DNA from: Symsagittifera roscoffensis | Taxonomy: Eukaryota > Xenacoelomorpha > Acoela > Convolutidae | Reading direction: 5' to 3' | Assembly: GCF_963678635.1 (NCBI RefSeq) | Contig: NC_087063.1 | Coordinates: 45,614,101-45,678,100 of the forward strand | Length of the DNA: 64,000 nucleotides | Shown here: positions 20,913 through 31,573 of the stretch, in pieces | How the letters are laid out: the number at the start of each line of letters is the position of its first letter | How positions within the stretch are numbered: position 1 is the stretch's first letter | The notes under the pieces: generated by a model | Databases searched by the model: none | What the model was told of the DNA's origin: nothing | What the model saw: the letters and a program-made list of their open reading frames with translations, nothing else | Position numbers and translations under genes: made by a program

Positions 20913-21668
20913 GCGACTTGGAACCCGGCAGTAAACCTGCAACAACCGCCACTGGGGACATCACATCTGATACTGGGAGACAGCTTGGTCAGAGTACTAT
21001 CGAATTTGAGGACCTCATGGGTCACCACGGTGATGGCCTTCGGAGGCGCGACGATAGCCCAGTTATATCGAATGATGGAACTAATGAATCCAGGGAGGAA
21101 CCGCAATGTGATGATCTTGGTGGGAACGAATGACATCTCTAGAGGTTTGGATGAGCAGGAAGCACTATGGGAATCAATGATGGTGTGCTTATTTACTACC
21201 CTCTGGCAGAAATTCAACTGCGCGGTACTGACCGTTTGCACTGTGCCAATGAACACAAGGAGCTTGACAGCAGCAGGGAGAAGGCACAACGAAGGAGTCG
21301 TCAGGTGGAATAACATCTTGAGGAATCTCGCAAGTCGGAACGCCGGAAGAATGATCCCCATGGACATCGAACATGAGTTGAGAGCTATGGATCAGGCTAG
21401 ACTGACCACGGACGGCATCCACTTCGATAGTATAGAAGGACAGGCTTGGTTGAATCGAGTCTTCCAAGAGCGGTTGGATGAGTTAGAAGCAGAACTCTTT
21501 GACACAGGAGTGCTGAAGGAGGAAGGAACATCGAGTGACACGGTGATTACCACCTTTGTGCCAACTAGCCTGGAAGCGCGCTTGGGGACGTTCCCAGCCG
21601 TCACGAACTACAGACAACAGAGCTCCAGCGAACCAGGTCAAAGGACAGACGTTCAGCATCGATTATGA
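20913..21668 (+). CDS. GDSL/SGNH hydrolase domain in ORF3, element 1
   Basis: All four SGNH blocks are present in one frame. Block I is LILGDSLVRVL, with nucleophile Ser in GDSL (20976-20987). Block II Gly is in AFGGATIAQLY. Block III is MILVGTNDISRG, with Asn at 21129-21131. Block V is TTDGIHFDS, with Asp at 21411-21413 and His at 21420-21422. The spacing suits a domain of about 180 residues. SGNH hydrolases are esterases, lipases or deacylases acting through Ser-His with Gly and Asn in the oxyanion hole. The substrate cannot be read from sequence, and no signal peptide or membrane segment is evident. The domain is open from 20913 but separated from the ORF3 start by the TGA just before it. 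It ends at a double stop, TGA TAA (21666-21671). Confidence 0.75.
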   Translation, partial: ATWNPAVNLQQPPLGTSHLILGDSLVRVLSNLRTSWVTTVMAFGGATIAQLYRMMELMNPGRNRNVMILVGTNDISRGLDEQEALWESMMVCLFTTLWQKFNCAVLTVCTVPMNTRSLTAAGRRHNEGVVRWNNILRNLASRNAGRMIPMDIEHELRAMDQARLTTDGIHFDSIEGQAWLNRVFQERLDELEAELFDTGVLKEEGTSSDTVITTFVPTSLEARLGTFPAVTNYRQQSSSEPGQRTDVQHRL

Positions 21669-21671
21669 TAA

Positions 21672-22235
21672 GCGCCGGTGAGGAGGACCATTCATCCTAG
21701 GAGAAGAATAGGGCCAGTCAACCCAATGGAAGAGGCAACTGGCACGTCCAGATCAGACACGAGATCGGAGACGACAAGTACCAGTCGAGAGGAGAGACGC
21801 CCGAATCGAGGCTCATTGATGTGGTCAAGACCCATACCATCTCCCTGGCATGTGTACAAGGATGAACTAATGAAGCTGGATCTCCAGAGGGTGAGCTTCA
21901 TCGAGGACGCCAGGAGGATGCTGAATGGATCGAGGCTATCCGTCAGTAGACTGTACTCGATAACGGGCGTCGACTGGTTAATAGCCGCTGGCATAAATTT
22001 CAGCTCCACGACGGCCTTGAGATTTGCTGACCTAGAGGGACTGCCCTCTAATAACGCGATGGGACCAGTGAACGCAAGACCATTGCAGGACGTGAGGTTG
22101 AATCATGATGAAGGGAATCGAGAAGAGAGACCTGGAAGATTTTTGGTAACAAGGGCGCCGATCGGACAACATGTGAAGATGTTCAGGCAGTTGAGCTCAC
22201 CCCCAGGTCATGTGAAAGATACCCGAATCAAGTGA
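21672..22235 (+). pseudogene. Second macro-like segment in ORF3, element 1
   Basis: Same frame as the SGNH domain, after the double stop. A basic, Ser/Arg-rich linker leads to a segment that resembles the N-terminal half of the macro-like domain of pol. LIAAGINFSSTTALRFADL parallels AITADMSFRTALAADFKRE, and GRFLVTRAPIGQHVK parallels YLCFLVTRATEKQHVD, in the same order at comparable spacing. The C-terminal half of a macro domain is not evident. A TGA at 22233-22235 and a frame change follow. It is either a degenerate duplicate of the pol module or a shared fold fragment. Confidence 0.45.
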
Positions 22236-25200
22236 GTCAAGAATATACACGAAACAAGTGGGTCAAGATGGTGACGTCCAAAGGTACGGCGGATTGAAAG
22301 CGATAAAGAAAGATGAGACCATCTTTGCCGCGTACGACGAAGCAGAAATGAGGAAGGCCAAGAATATGATAGTAGCGAATTCAGATTTCGTGTACACTTC
22401 TAAGTCTCTGTTTTGGCCGGATGTCATAATGTTGGCAGCGGTTGACCTGGACCTACTGCAAGCCGTATCCCTGGCCATAGGGGTACAAAGACAGACGGAC
22501 ATGAACCCAGTCACGATCGTGTTTGCTGGCATCAATGACCACTTACACAGTAGTGGTTTTTTGAGCAGACTCAGAGATCCTGCAATGGCAGAAAATGCAG
22601 TGTGGCCAGCGATAAAGGATATCCTGGAGTCAATGGGTGAAGTGGTGGATGCGACGAAGGAGGGGTCGTTCAACAAGGTGACACCGAGAGTAGTATTCGC
22701 GCTGTCTCCGGGGTATGCATGCCTCCCGGATGGATTGAAATTCGTGTATGCGATTGTGACCTTGCTTTCGGAAGGGAAAAATGATGTGATCATATCAGCC
22801 CCAAATCGCATGATAGAGATGGAGAACCTGAGACCACTCAGGGCAGAACTACCTGCGGTGTGGTCAGATATCTCGAACGCGATGAGAGGATTCAATGACC
22901 ATGCGCTGCACATGTTAGTGTTGGATGAGGTGCTGGGGTTGGAACTGTCCAACTTCAGTCGACAGCTCAAACTTAAACCGGGAATAGACGACGACCATCG
23001 AGTGGTCACAGCGATGTCAAACGACTTATGGTTCCGAGCAATGGAAGTAACAGGTGAAAGCGCGAGAAGGAAGAATTCACAGGAGACTAGAGCTCATTTG
23101 GAGGCGATGGTTCTGAGAACCAAACCTGAGGCCAACCAATGGTTACATCTAAGTCCTCGAGTAGCGGCATTGGGTGCAGATGGTTTTGAGCAAGGCCCTA
23201 TAATGATGAAGAAAATCCATGCCTATTTGTTGAAGGAGGTAAACCTAGCGGAAAATGCTGAAGAAAAGACGGCTGAGTTTGTGAATAGAATGTGCCAGAT
23301 TACCTTGGAAACCTACTGGACCCAGGAAGTGAAAGGGGAAGAAGGCTTTTAACGAACAGATAGCATGCTGGAAGGGTTGGGAGCCGGATGGACCGCGACC
23401 TTCTTGGCGAAAGTTTACCCGAAAGTTTCTCATTACCTGATAAAGGAATTCCTCCAAGAGGTAGTGGAAATATCGATTGTGGAGCTACTAGCCTTGTTCG
23501 TGACGTTTGGAGCTGAGAGTTTCGTGAAAAGACCGGCGGTACTGCTACCCGAAGGAATTCAGAACCTGCGGTTAGATGGACTTCTAACGTTGATTGCGAT
23601 TACTCACGGAAACTTGGGGGGATTAATGAAACTGACACGTTGTCCAGAGCAGATGAAGGAAAGGGTGAGAAAATTGGACATGAAGAAAGTCACGGACTCG
23701 TGGAATAAGATAGGAGACCTGAGACACACTCTTATCCAATATCTCCTACAACAAAATCGCTTTGGAACGGGAGAAGATGAGACTATCGAGAGAGAGGAAG
23801 ATGTGAGACGACATGTTGGGGGCATGCCCCTACTAACCGATCTCGGCTTGGGCATGAGGACTGATCCCTTAGCGTTGATCAGAGGGGCCACGGAGTTTGT
23901 GACAGTGATCTATGGACCAGCAGTCACATTTGCGTTCCCTGATGTCAAGGTGGAGGCGTACAGGAGGTCGGTGCTGCACCTGAACCTCATATCAGCAGTG
24001 GACGGTAGTGCGCTGAACTGGTGTGAGCAGCACGTGTTGCGGGAGCTCATGAGTGATGATCTGTTGTTTGCGAAAATATCAGAGCCAGAAATGACGGTCA
24101 TCAATTTTGACGATCACTTCCGTGATCGCATGGGAGAAGTAGAAAGAGGACACATCGAGGTGTTTCCGAAGCTTTGGAATCTGAGACCCTATGATAAAAC
24201 GAATGGCGAGATAACCAGAGTGCCTCGTCTCACTGCAGCATATCACAAGGTGAGAGAAGAGACGAAGGATTGGGGTGATTACGAGAAGTTGCCGGAAGAA
24301 ATCCCCGAATTCCCTCTGATAAGAAGGATGTTGCTCGGAGCAGTCTCCGTGGTACAAACTCCTAGGTTGAGAGCATTTGAAACCAATGAAAGGAGAATAG
24401 GGAATTTCGTGGGAACGATAGATCCATACTTTGTGGGGAGAAATGCCGCCGTGTTACAATACACACGATTTGCCTATACGGATCAAGCAACGAGGAGGCG
24501 AATAAGCAACGCCGCGACTCCCAAGCCTGGAAGATTTGTCGAGGAATGGGCGGGATTAGGCTTAGCTGCTATGAAGATGAGAGGCAGGACCGAACTGTTT
24601 GAGGCCTCCTTGCTCCTGACTAGTGTGAAACCGGAATTGAAAGTAGGAGGAACTCTGCAGGCGAGAACCTTCCTAGCACCCTTCGGCTGCGAGGAAATCA
24701 AAGTGGTCTATGGAGAGGAGGAAGATGGGTCAGCAGGCACACTGATCATACCGAAATTTCCGGAAGGGATCGACAATGAGAAGCAAGGACCCTCGAGCTC
24801 AAAGAAGGACATGTCAGAAGGAGATGATGGACAGGGAAGAAGCCGTCAAGCGGATGAACCCATGCAACAAGATGCAAGTCAAGCTGGTGGGGAAGACGAC
24901 AGGGCATCGACAAGAGGAGTATCCAGCCTGGATTTCAATATCTTCAGTGATCTTGAGAACAACGCGGATACGCTGGAGACGACTGAGCCAGCGGATGAAG
25001 GCATTTCGACACTGGAGCCTCCGTCAGCCTTTATGGAAATGAAACGGAATTTGCCGGAGAGCAGCTGTCCTGGCATTTCAAGAAATAACGAACAAAGAAT
25101 CATCATGGAATCACCTAGAAGAAGAAGAATAGAGGGCTCAGCCAGAGTACCTTTCTTGGGAACATTGCCCGAAGAAGAGTGGGAAGTACATCATCGAGAC

Positions 25201-25542
25201 CATGAAAGTAGGACGGGATGCAAATTGGACAGAGTGGCGTTCATGGAGGAAGTCTGGACAGTGGTTCAGAGCTATGGGACTCAGTCCATTTTGAAAACAG
25301 GTCTCAACCGACCATTGATGCGAGAAGTCCTTGATAAACTTGATGAGTGTGAAGGGAGGTTGAGTGAGTTGTTGATTGACTCAGCCACTGATGAAAGTGA
25401 AGCGAACTCTCCCATCAAGATGACACCGCAGGATGGTAAAGGAGAGGTGGTGTATCTGTCAAGAACCAGGAGGGGAACGATGCGATCAAAAATGGTGATT
25501 GATAAGATCAATGAGATGAAGATGAAGTTAGGCAGCAAGTAG
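22216..25542 (+). pseudogene. ORF3 middle part of element 1: SGNH-like segment plus unknown protein
   Basis: One frame, open except for a TAA at 23350-23352 where element 2 has a sense codon. The first ~300 residues contain VTIVFAGINDHLHSSG, resembling SGNH block III, and later LKPGIDDDHR, which could be a block V. The block I Ser is not convincing, so this may be a degenerate or divergent second SGNH domain. The remaining ~750 residues are mixed helix/strand with a charged, Ser/Gln-rich stretch at about 24770-25080. I do not recognise them, and see no transmembrane segments, zinc fingers or NTPase motifs. Element 2 conserves the sequence closely from 22897 onward (44300-45730), so it was a real protein. 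The frame is lost at 25540-25542 relative to element 2. Confidence 0.6.
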
Positions 25543-26705
25543 AGTAGGAAAGACGAAGGTAGATTCAGAGATATCAATGAAAACTGTCAATTCAGCGAAA
25601 CGAAAACGAGTCGAAGAAGCCATGGATTTGGGACAAGGTGATTATCAATTGCCTGGCACGAACAGAATGTTAACCGATGCAGCGATGGTGCCACCCATTC
25701 TCATGGCAGGGATAAAGTCAACAGGTTACAAATCCAGAAGGAGTGACCGCACTCTGACTGGAGCAACCTTAGAAATGGAAATACTTAGCCAATGTGGAGA
25801 AAGCACGATGAAAGACTTTAAACCCTCCCATGAACCACGGAAAGGGAAGTGTCGCAGGACAACTAGTACCAGTGGAATATAACCGACTGACAGTGTCGGA
25901 GACTGTGTCAATAGATGAACCTGCCGGTGGATACACGGAGATGTTAGAATACCGAAACTCGGCTAGAGGGTATGTAATGGCCCTGGAAGACGAAAAGGCC
26001 ATGGAAGGTTATCTGGAGACAATGTTGCGAGGCACCACCCTCAAGCAGAAGGCGTATGGAATTTTAGCGTCATCCGAGATGCAGGCGGAAACGATCGAGC
26101 AGTTAGTGAGCCTTCCATGGAAAGCAGTGGTGTTGAAGTACTTCGAAGAGGAAATGAGGACTGCGCCGAGAATACACGCTCTCATGGCAGTACCCTACGA
26201 AAGAACCGAATTACAACTGAGGTTCGCCTGGTGCATGATGGGATTAACTCGCGGGGAATATGACTCAGAAGAAAGGAAAAGGTCAAAAGAAGAGAAAGTT
26301 TTCCTTATGACAAACTTGAGGGATCTGATAACCCAAGAGGGAGCAGCAGTAGCGTGCGCGAAGCGGAGAGACGCTCTCTATTTCATTCGATTCCTGATAG
26401 AGAAGATTTCAGTACCAGCATTGGACACCTGTGCCAAGATGTTGAGGGAGGGTGATGAACGAGCACAAGCATTACTCTTGCTGGCACTGCTGGAGATGCA
26501 TCAAAGCAAACCGATGAGGGTGAATATGAAAGAACCTGAGGAGTTAGAGCCCATGAGAAAGATAGACGAAATCAGGAGATTTTCAAACAAGGAGCTGAGA
26601 CTCACTAAAAAATCCATGGGGGCACTACCGAAATCCAGTGAGTACTGTAGACCGATCAAGAAGAAGTCATACAGCTACGTGTCCGGAATCATAGGGATAG
26701 CGTAA
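25543..26705 (+). pseudogene. ORF3 continuation of element 1, unknown
   Basis: Two overlapping open pieces (25577-25882 and 25830-26705) are joined by a frame change near 25825. Element 2 at 54593-54893 has extra bases there, so the break is an indel. Recognisable conserved stretches are VNSAKRKRVEEAMDLGQGD, DRTLTGATLEMEILSQCGES, RFAWCMMGLTRGE and RFSNKELRLTKKSMG. The TAA at 26703-26705 replaces a Tyr codon kept in element 2 (GMAYNPF), so the protein once continued. Helix-rich and soluble-looking; no family recognised. Confidence 0.6.
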
Positions 26706-29700
26706 ATCCCTTTCCTGAGTGAAGACATACGCGATTGCTTCTTCGATTACGAGCAGGCAGTGTTGCTAAGATTCTGGACGTCGAAAATTGTAACAATTAA
26801 GAGCGCTAATAATCCTCAGACCAAATTGGAACTGGTCTTGCAAGAAGAGGTGACTGCACCTTCCGTACCAAAATCCGACAAAAGAGTGGAGTTTGGGTTG
26901 GGATTCTCGGATGAACTACTGAGAACGAGCTTGATGGTAGTGTGGGAACTGATGAGACCATCATGGTGTCCTAGTCCCAATGCTGACTCGATATTACGGG
27001 CGACACAAGACGTGCAGAGGGAGCTGAATGCAGATTGTAACCTGCGTGACCTGAACATCATATATAATGTGATGATAACAGCCTCTAGGAGCAACGGGGA
27101 AGACAAAGTGGAGTTGCCTGGCTGGGGACCAGAAGACTGGGTCAAACCTGGTAGCTGTCTGGCGGAAGTCTGTGGACTGGAAGGTCACGTTTGTGGAGGT
27201 CTGGATTGTGTAAAAACCCTAGAGAGACAACACAAGCAATTGACGATATTGTTTGGGAATGTCGTGATGAAAGCGAGAACGGAAACGGAACTGATTGCAG
27301 ATTGTCATGGAGGAACCGAGGTGAATCTAGTGACTGCACTAGGATTCTACAGCATGTTTGGTTCTCTAGAGTCACTATTGAATCTAGAACAGAAATATGA
27401 GATTGTCACAGCCATCAGTGTAGAAGTGTTCCCAGGAGTTCTGCAAACTGAGCAAAAATACATAGGAAAATGGAGGGAAGCGATCGAGACGGAAATGAAC
27501 ATCAGACATAGTGAGTCTTATTGTAGACCATCAGGAGCACGATATTTGGTGGGATCGACATTGGCTCCGATGTGCAAGAGCAGATACCCGGTGCATTTCG
27601 TAGCTGTGGATGTAAAGAGCACGAGAACGATCGTGGATCAAGCCTTCTCAGTGCCAAAGTGTGTGCGATTAACGAGAATGTCCAAAAAATCTTACGAGTT
27701 GCTATGTAAAATGTTCTCAGCAGTTCCAGAGAGAACAAAGGAGGAGTTGGAATCGATACTGGGAAAGAAGTTCATGGGATACGTGAGTGGGAATTTCAGT
27801 GACTTTGAAAGACAGAAACAGAGAGGATCAACCGTTACGGATTACAATACAGTAGACGAGAACGATGAAGTCTACCGAGTGATGATGGAAGTGGAACCAT
27901 TACTCGAAGCTTCGGGAAAACGTAATTGGAGGAGCATCATGTTGACACATGACGAGTTTCCCTGCCACTGCTTGCTGCAGACCTGGTGGTATCCCGAGCG
28001 TAGTAATCTGGTGTTGATCTGGGACTCTGGAGAGCTGCTCTCCATGGGTTTACCAGACTCATCACGGCCCATAACGATAGTGATAGTGGGAGTTATGATG
28101 GCGATACGATGGCTGGAGGCTCATGTGAGAGAAAACAAAAGACATGAGGCACCAACGAGAGAACAGTTGCAGAAATTGGATTGTCTAAAAGATTTAGATC
28201 TTTTTGAGACAACGTGCAAGATTCTAAACATTCCGATGGAAGTGAAAAAGATATGGGCAAGAAGACAATTGATGCCATTGTTCAGAGCTAACATGACTGC
28301 ATGGTTGTATGAATATGCCAAAAAGCATATGTCGAAGCACGGCAGAGTGTACACTGGATATCAGCTGGACATTGGAGCAGGAGCTTTCAAGCGAGCTTTC
28401 GTGACTCATCGGAATGCAGTGACCACCGCTGTGAAGAGAATTTCCAGGACGAGTGAACGTAGTGGAAAGGAGAAGGAAGAGATGTTGAAGGAAGATTTGG
28501 AGAGAAACGTGACGTTGTGTCTCCACAACAGCTTCTGCCGAAACAGAGAATCTAACGTGGATCCCCTACCTTGTTGCAAACAGAGAAAGATAGACGAAAT
28601 CAGGAGATTTTCAAACAAGGAGCTGAGACTCACTAAAAAATCCATGGGGGCACTACCGAAATCCAGTGAGTACTGTAGACCGATCAAGAAGAAGTCATAC
28701 AGCTACGTGTCCGGAATCATAGGGATAGCGTAAATCCCTTTCCTGAGTAAAGACATACGCGATTGCTTCTTCTATTACGAGCAGGCAGTGTTGCTAAGAT
28801 TCTGGACGTCGAAAATTGTAACAATTAAGAGCGCTAATAATCCTCAGACCAAATTGGGACTGGTCTTGCAAGAAGAGGTGACTGCACCTTCCGTACCAAA
28901 ATCCGACAAAAGAGTGGAGTTTGGGTTGGGATTCTCGGATGAACTACTGAGAACGAGCTTGATGGTAGTGTGGGAACTGATGAGACCATCATGGTGTCCT
29001 AGTCCCAATGCTGACTCGATATTACGGGCGACACAAGACGTGCAGAGGGAGCTGAATGCAGATTGTAACCTGCGTGACCTGAACATCATATATAATGTGA
29101 TGATAACAGCCTCTAGGAGCAACGGGGAAGACAAAGTGGAGTTGCCTGGCTGGGGACCAGAAGACTGGGTCAAACCTGGTAGCTGTCTGGCGGAAGTCTG
29201 TGGACTGGAAGGTCACGTTTGTGGAGGTCTGGATTGTGTAAAAACCCTAGAGAGACAACACAAGCAATTGACGATATTGTTTGGGAATGTCGTGATGAAA
29301 GCGAGAACGGAAACGGAACTGATTGCAGATTGTCATGGAGGAACCGAGGTGAATCTAGTGACTGCACTAGGATTCTACAGCATGTTTGGTTCTCTAGAGT
29401 CACTATTGAATCTAGAACAGAAATATGAGATTGTCACAGCCATCAGTGTAGAAGTGTTCCCAGGAGTTCTGCAAACTGAGCAAAAATACATAGGAAAACG
29501 GAGGGAAGCGATCGAGACGGAAATGAACATGAGACATAGTGAGTCTTATTGTAGACCATCAGGAGCACGATATTTGGTGGGATCGACATTGGCTCCGATG
29601 TGCAAGAGCAGATACCCGGTGCATTTCGTAGCTGTGGATGTAAAGAGCACGAGAACGATCGTGGATCAAGCCTTCTCAGTGCCAAAGTGTGTGCGATTAA

Positions 29701-30610
29701 CGAGAATGTCCAAAAAATCTTACGAGTTGCTATGTAAAATGTTCTCAGCAGTTCCAGAGAGAACAAAGGAGGAGTTGGAATCGATACTGGGAAAGAAGTT
29801 CATGGGATACGTGAGTGGGAATTTCAGTGACTTTGAAAGACAGAAACAGAGAGGATCAACCGTTACGGATTACAATACAGTAGACGAGAACGATGAAGTC
29901 TACCGAGTGATGATGGAAGTGGAACCATTACTCGAAGCTTCGGGAAAACGTAATTGGAGGAGCATCATGTTGACACATGACGAGTTTCCCTGCCACTGCT
30001 TGCTGCAGACCTGGTGGTATCCCGAGCGTAGTAATCTGGTGTTGATCTGGGACTCTGGAGAGCTGCTCTCCATGGGTTTACCAGACTCATCACGGCCCAT
30101 AACGATAGTGATAGTGGGAGTTATGATGGCGATATGATGGCTGGAGGCTCATGTGAGAGAAAACAAAAGACATGAGGCACCAACGAGAGAACAGTTGCAG
30201 AAATTGGATTGTCTAAAAGATTTAGATCTTTTTGAGACAACGTGCAAGATTCTAAACATTCCGATGGAAGTGAAAAAGATATGGGCAAGAAGACAATTGA
30301 TGTCATGGTTCAGAGCTAACATGACTGCATGGTTGTATGAATATGCCAAAAAGCATATGTCGAAGCACGGCAGAGTGTACACTGGATATCAGCTGGACAT
30401 TGGAGCAGGAGCTTTCAAGCGAGCTTTCGTGACTCATCGGAATGCAGTGACCACCGCTGTGAAGAGAATTTCCAGGACGAGTGAACGTAGTGGAAAGGAG
30501 AAGGAAGAGATGTTGAAGGAAGATTTGGAGAGAAACGTGACGTTGTGTCTCCACAACAGCTTCTGCCGAAACAGAGAATCTAACGTGGATCCCCTACCTT
30601 GTTGCAAACT
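26555..30610 (+). repeat. 2,028-bp direct tandem duplication in element 1
   Basis: Units at 26555-28582 and 28583-30610 have a constant offset of 2,028 bp. By eye only about ten substitutions separate them, so the duplication is recent relative to the divergence from element 2. The junction has 3-bp microhomology (GAG). Confidence 0.9.
26706..28733 (+). pseudogene. ORF3 C-terminal region of element 1, first copy of a tandem duplication
   Basis: In frame with the preceding piece and open from 26706 to 28733 (657 codons from 26760). It is Cys-containing (VCGLEGHVCGGLDC) and helix-rich, with conserved MLTHDEFPCHCLLQTWWYP and a hydrophobic stretch, PITIVIVGVMMAI, too short and isolated to call a membrane anchor. 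Its last ~50 codons (from 28583) are a second copy of 26555-26705, so the stop at 28731-28733 repeats the one at 26703. The protein end here is a product of the duplication. Function unknown. Confidence 0.6.
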
Positions 30611-30737
30611 GAGGGTAGAAGAGCGGAAGTGTTGGAGGACTGCTTCCAACAGCGTCAGAATAGCTAACGATGTGTTGCAAGACACAGAAACTGAAAGTGC
30701 GGAGTCAGTATCACAGGAGGAAGAGATGGAACATTGA
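28734..30737 (+). pseudogene. ORF3 C-terminal region of element 1, second copy and original end
   Basis: Near-identical second copy of the C-terminal region (open 28788-30137, then 30153-30737). A C-to-T change creates a TGA at 30135-30137, absent from the first copy. After 30610 it runs into the original C-terminus, ending in an acidic tail (ETESAESVSQEEEMEH) and a TGA at 30735-30737. Element 2 ends the same way at 60668, which fixes the true end of ORF3. Confidence 0.6.
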
Positions 30738-31573
30738 CAAACGGTCGAAAGAACAAGAGGCAAAAAGAAGGAATTTAGAAGAATTTAGAAGTTTTAGAAC
30801 ATCTAAACGACGAAAAAAGAAGAAAACAAAGGGGTGACGAAGAAGAAGAAACTAAAACTCAGAATTGTTTTATGTGTGTGAAAAAACTCAAGTGAGAAAC
30901 TAAGCAACCAAGTTGTAATTGAAAACTGAAGCATTTAGTTGATCTTTGAACATTGAAGAATTTGTTGCATTCATTAATTTGCATTTTGATTTAAGCTAGC
31001 GGCTTTAGAGACACTTACTTACTATTTATTTAGAAAGGCTTGAGTAAAGAGTATATTTAAATATTCCAGCCTGCATGACTGTTTTTAATCAACTAGGAGA
31101 ACTGATCACTTTGTGGTGATATGAAAGGCTTGGCGAATCTCTCGAAGAGGGAGATTGTTTCATTGTTCTTTCTAACCACAGAGTTTCTTAGTTTTAATAT
31201 TCAGGACAATAACAAGCAAGATTTCCGAAGGGAAGAAGCATAGTAGGATAATTTTAGCTTGTTGGTTGGCAGGACTGTCCTGCAAACCAACATCTTTTAA
31301 AAATCTAGGAGAAAAACTTTTAGTCAGGGCATTGACATTGGAAGTCAGAAAAGATGTTTTTATCTTAGGTCATATCCTCAATGTGCAGATTAATGAAAAA
31401 TTTGAAGGCTATAGTGATGTAGTATGATGCCATTTATATTCTGCAGTGAGTCGATGTGACGCGGATAAAAGTAATTTCGTGCATTTTGTAAATTCTGTTC
31501 GATGACACTGTACCAATTTTACGAACATTGCAAGATTCAATGAGGGCTTTGACCGGACTGTCCGGGGAGTAGG
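30738..31573 (+). other. Element 1 3' untranslated region with palindrome and polypurine tract
   Basis: Noncoding and collinear with element 2 at 60669-61528. It contains a palindrome at 31261-31291 with 15-nt arms and a 1-nt centre. GGGGAGTAGG lies immediately before the LTR (31564-31573) and is the likely polypurine tract that primes plus-strand DNA. CCGGACTGTCCGG just upstream is also palindromic, but element 2 does not keep it. Confidence 0.65.
31261..31291. other. 3' UTR palindrome, element 1
   Basis: GTTGGTTGGCAGGAC, a central T, then GTCCTGCAAACCAAC: two 7-bp stems separated by one mismatch. Element 2 has the matching palindrome at 61212-61242 with a different central base. Confidence 0.6.

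Noticed and set aside
22263-23009. Long minus-strand frames such as this 248-codon one, and others opposite ORF3
   Set aside because: They mirror the plus-strand coding frames, have Ser/Leu-rich antisense composition and match no family.
19752-30737. ORF3 as a retroviral-type envelope gene
   Set aside because: Position fits, but I see no signal peptide, furin-like site or convincing membrane anchor; the recognisable domains are enzymatic or coiled coil.
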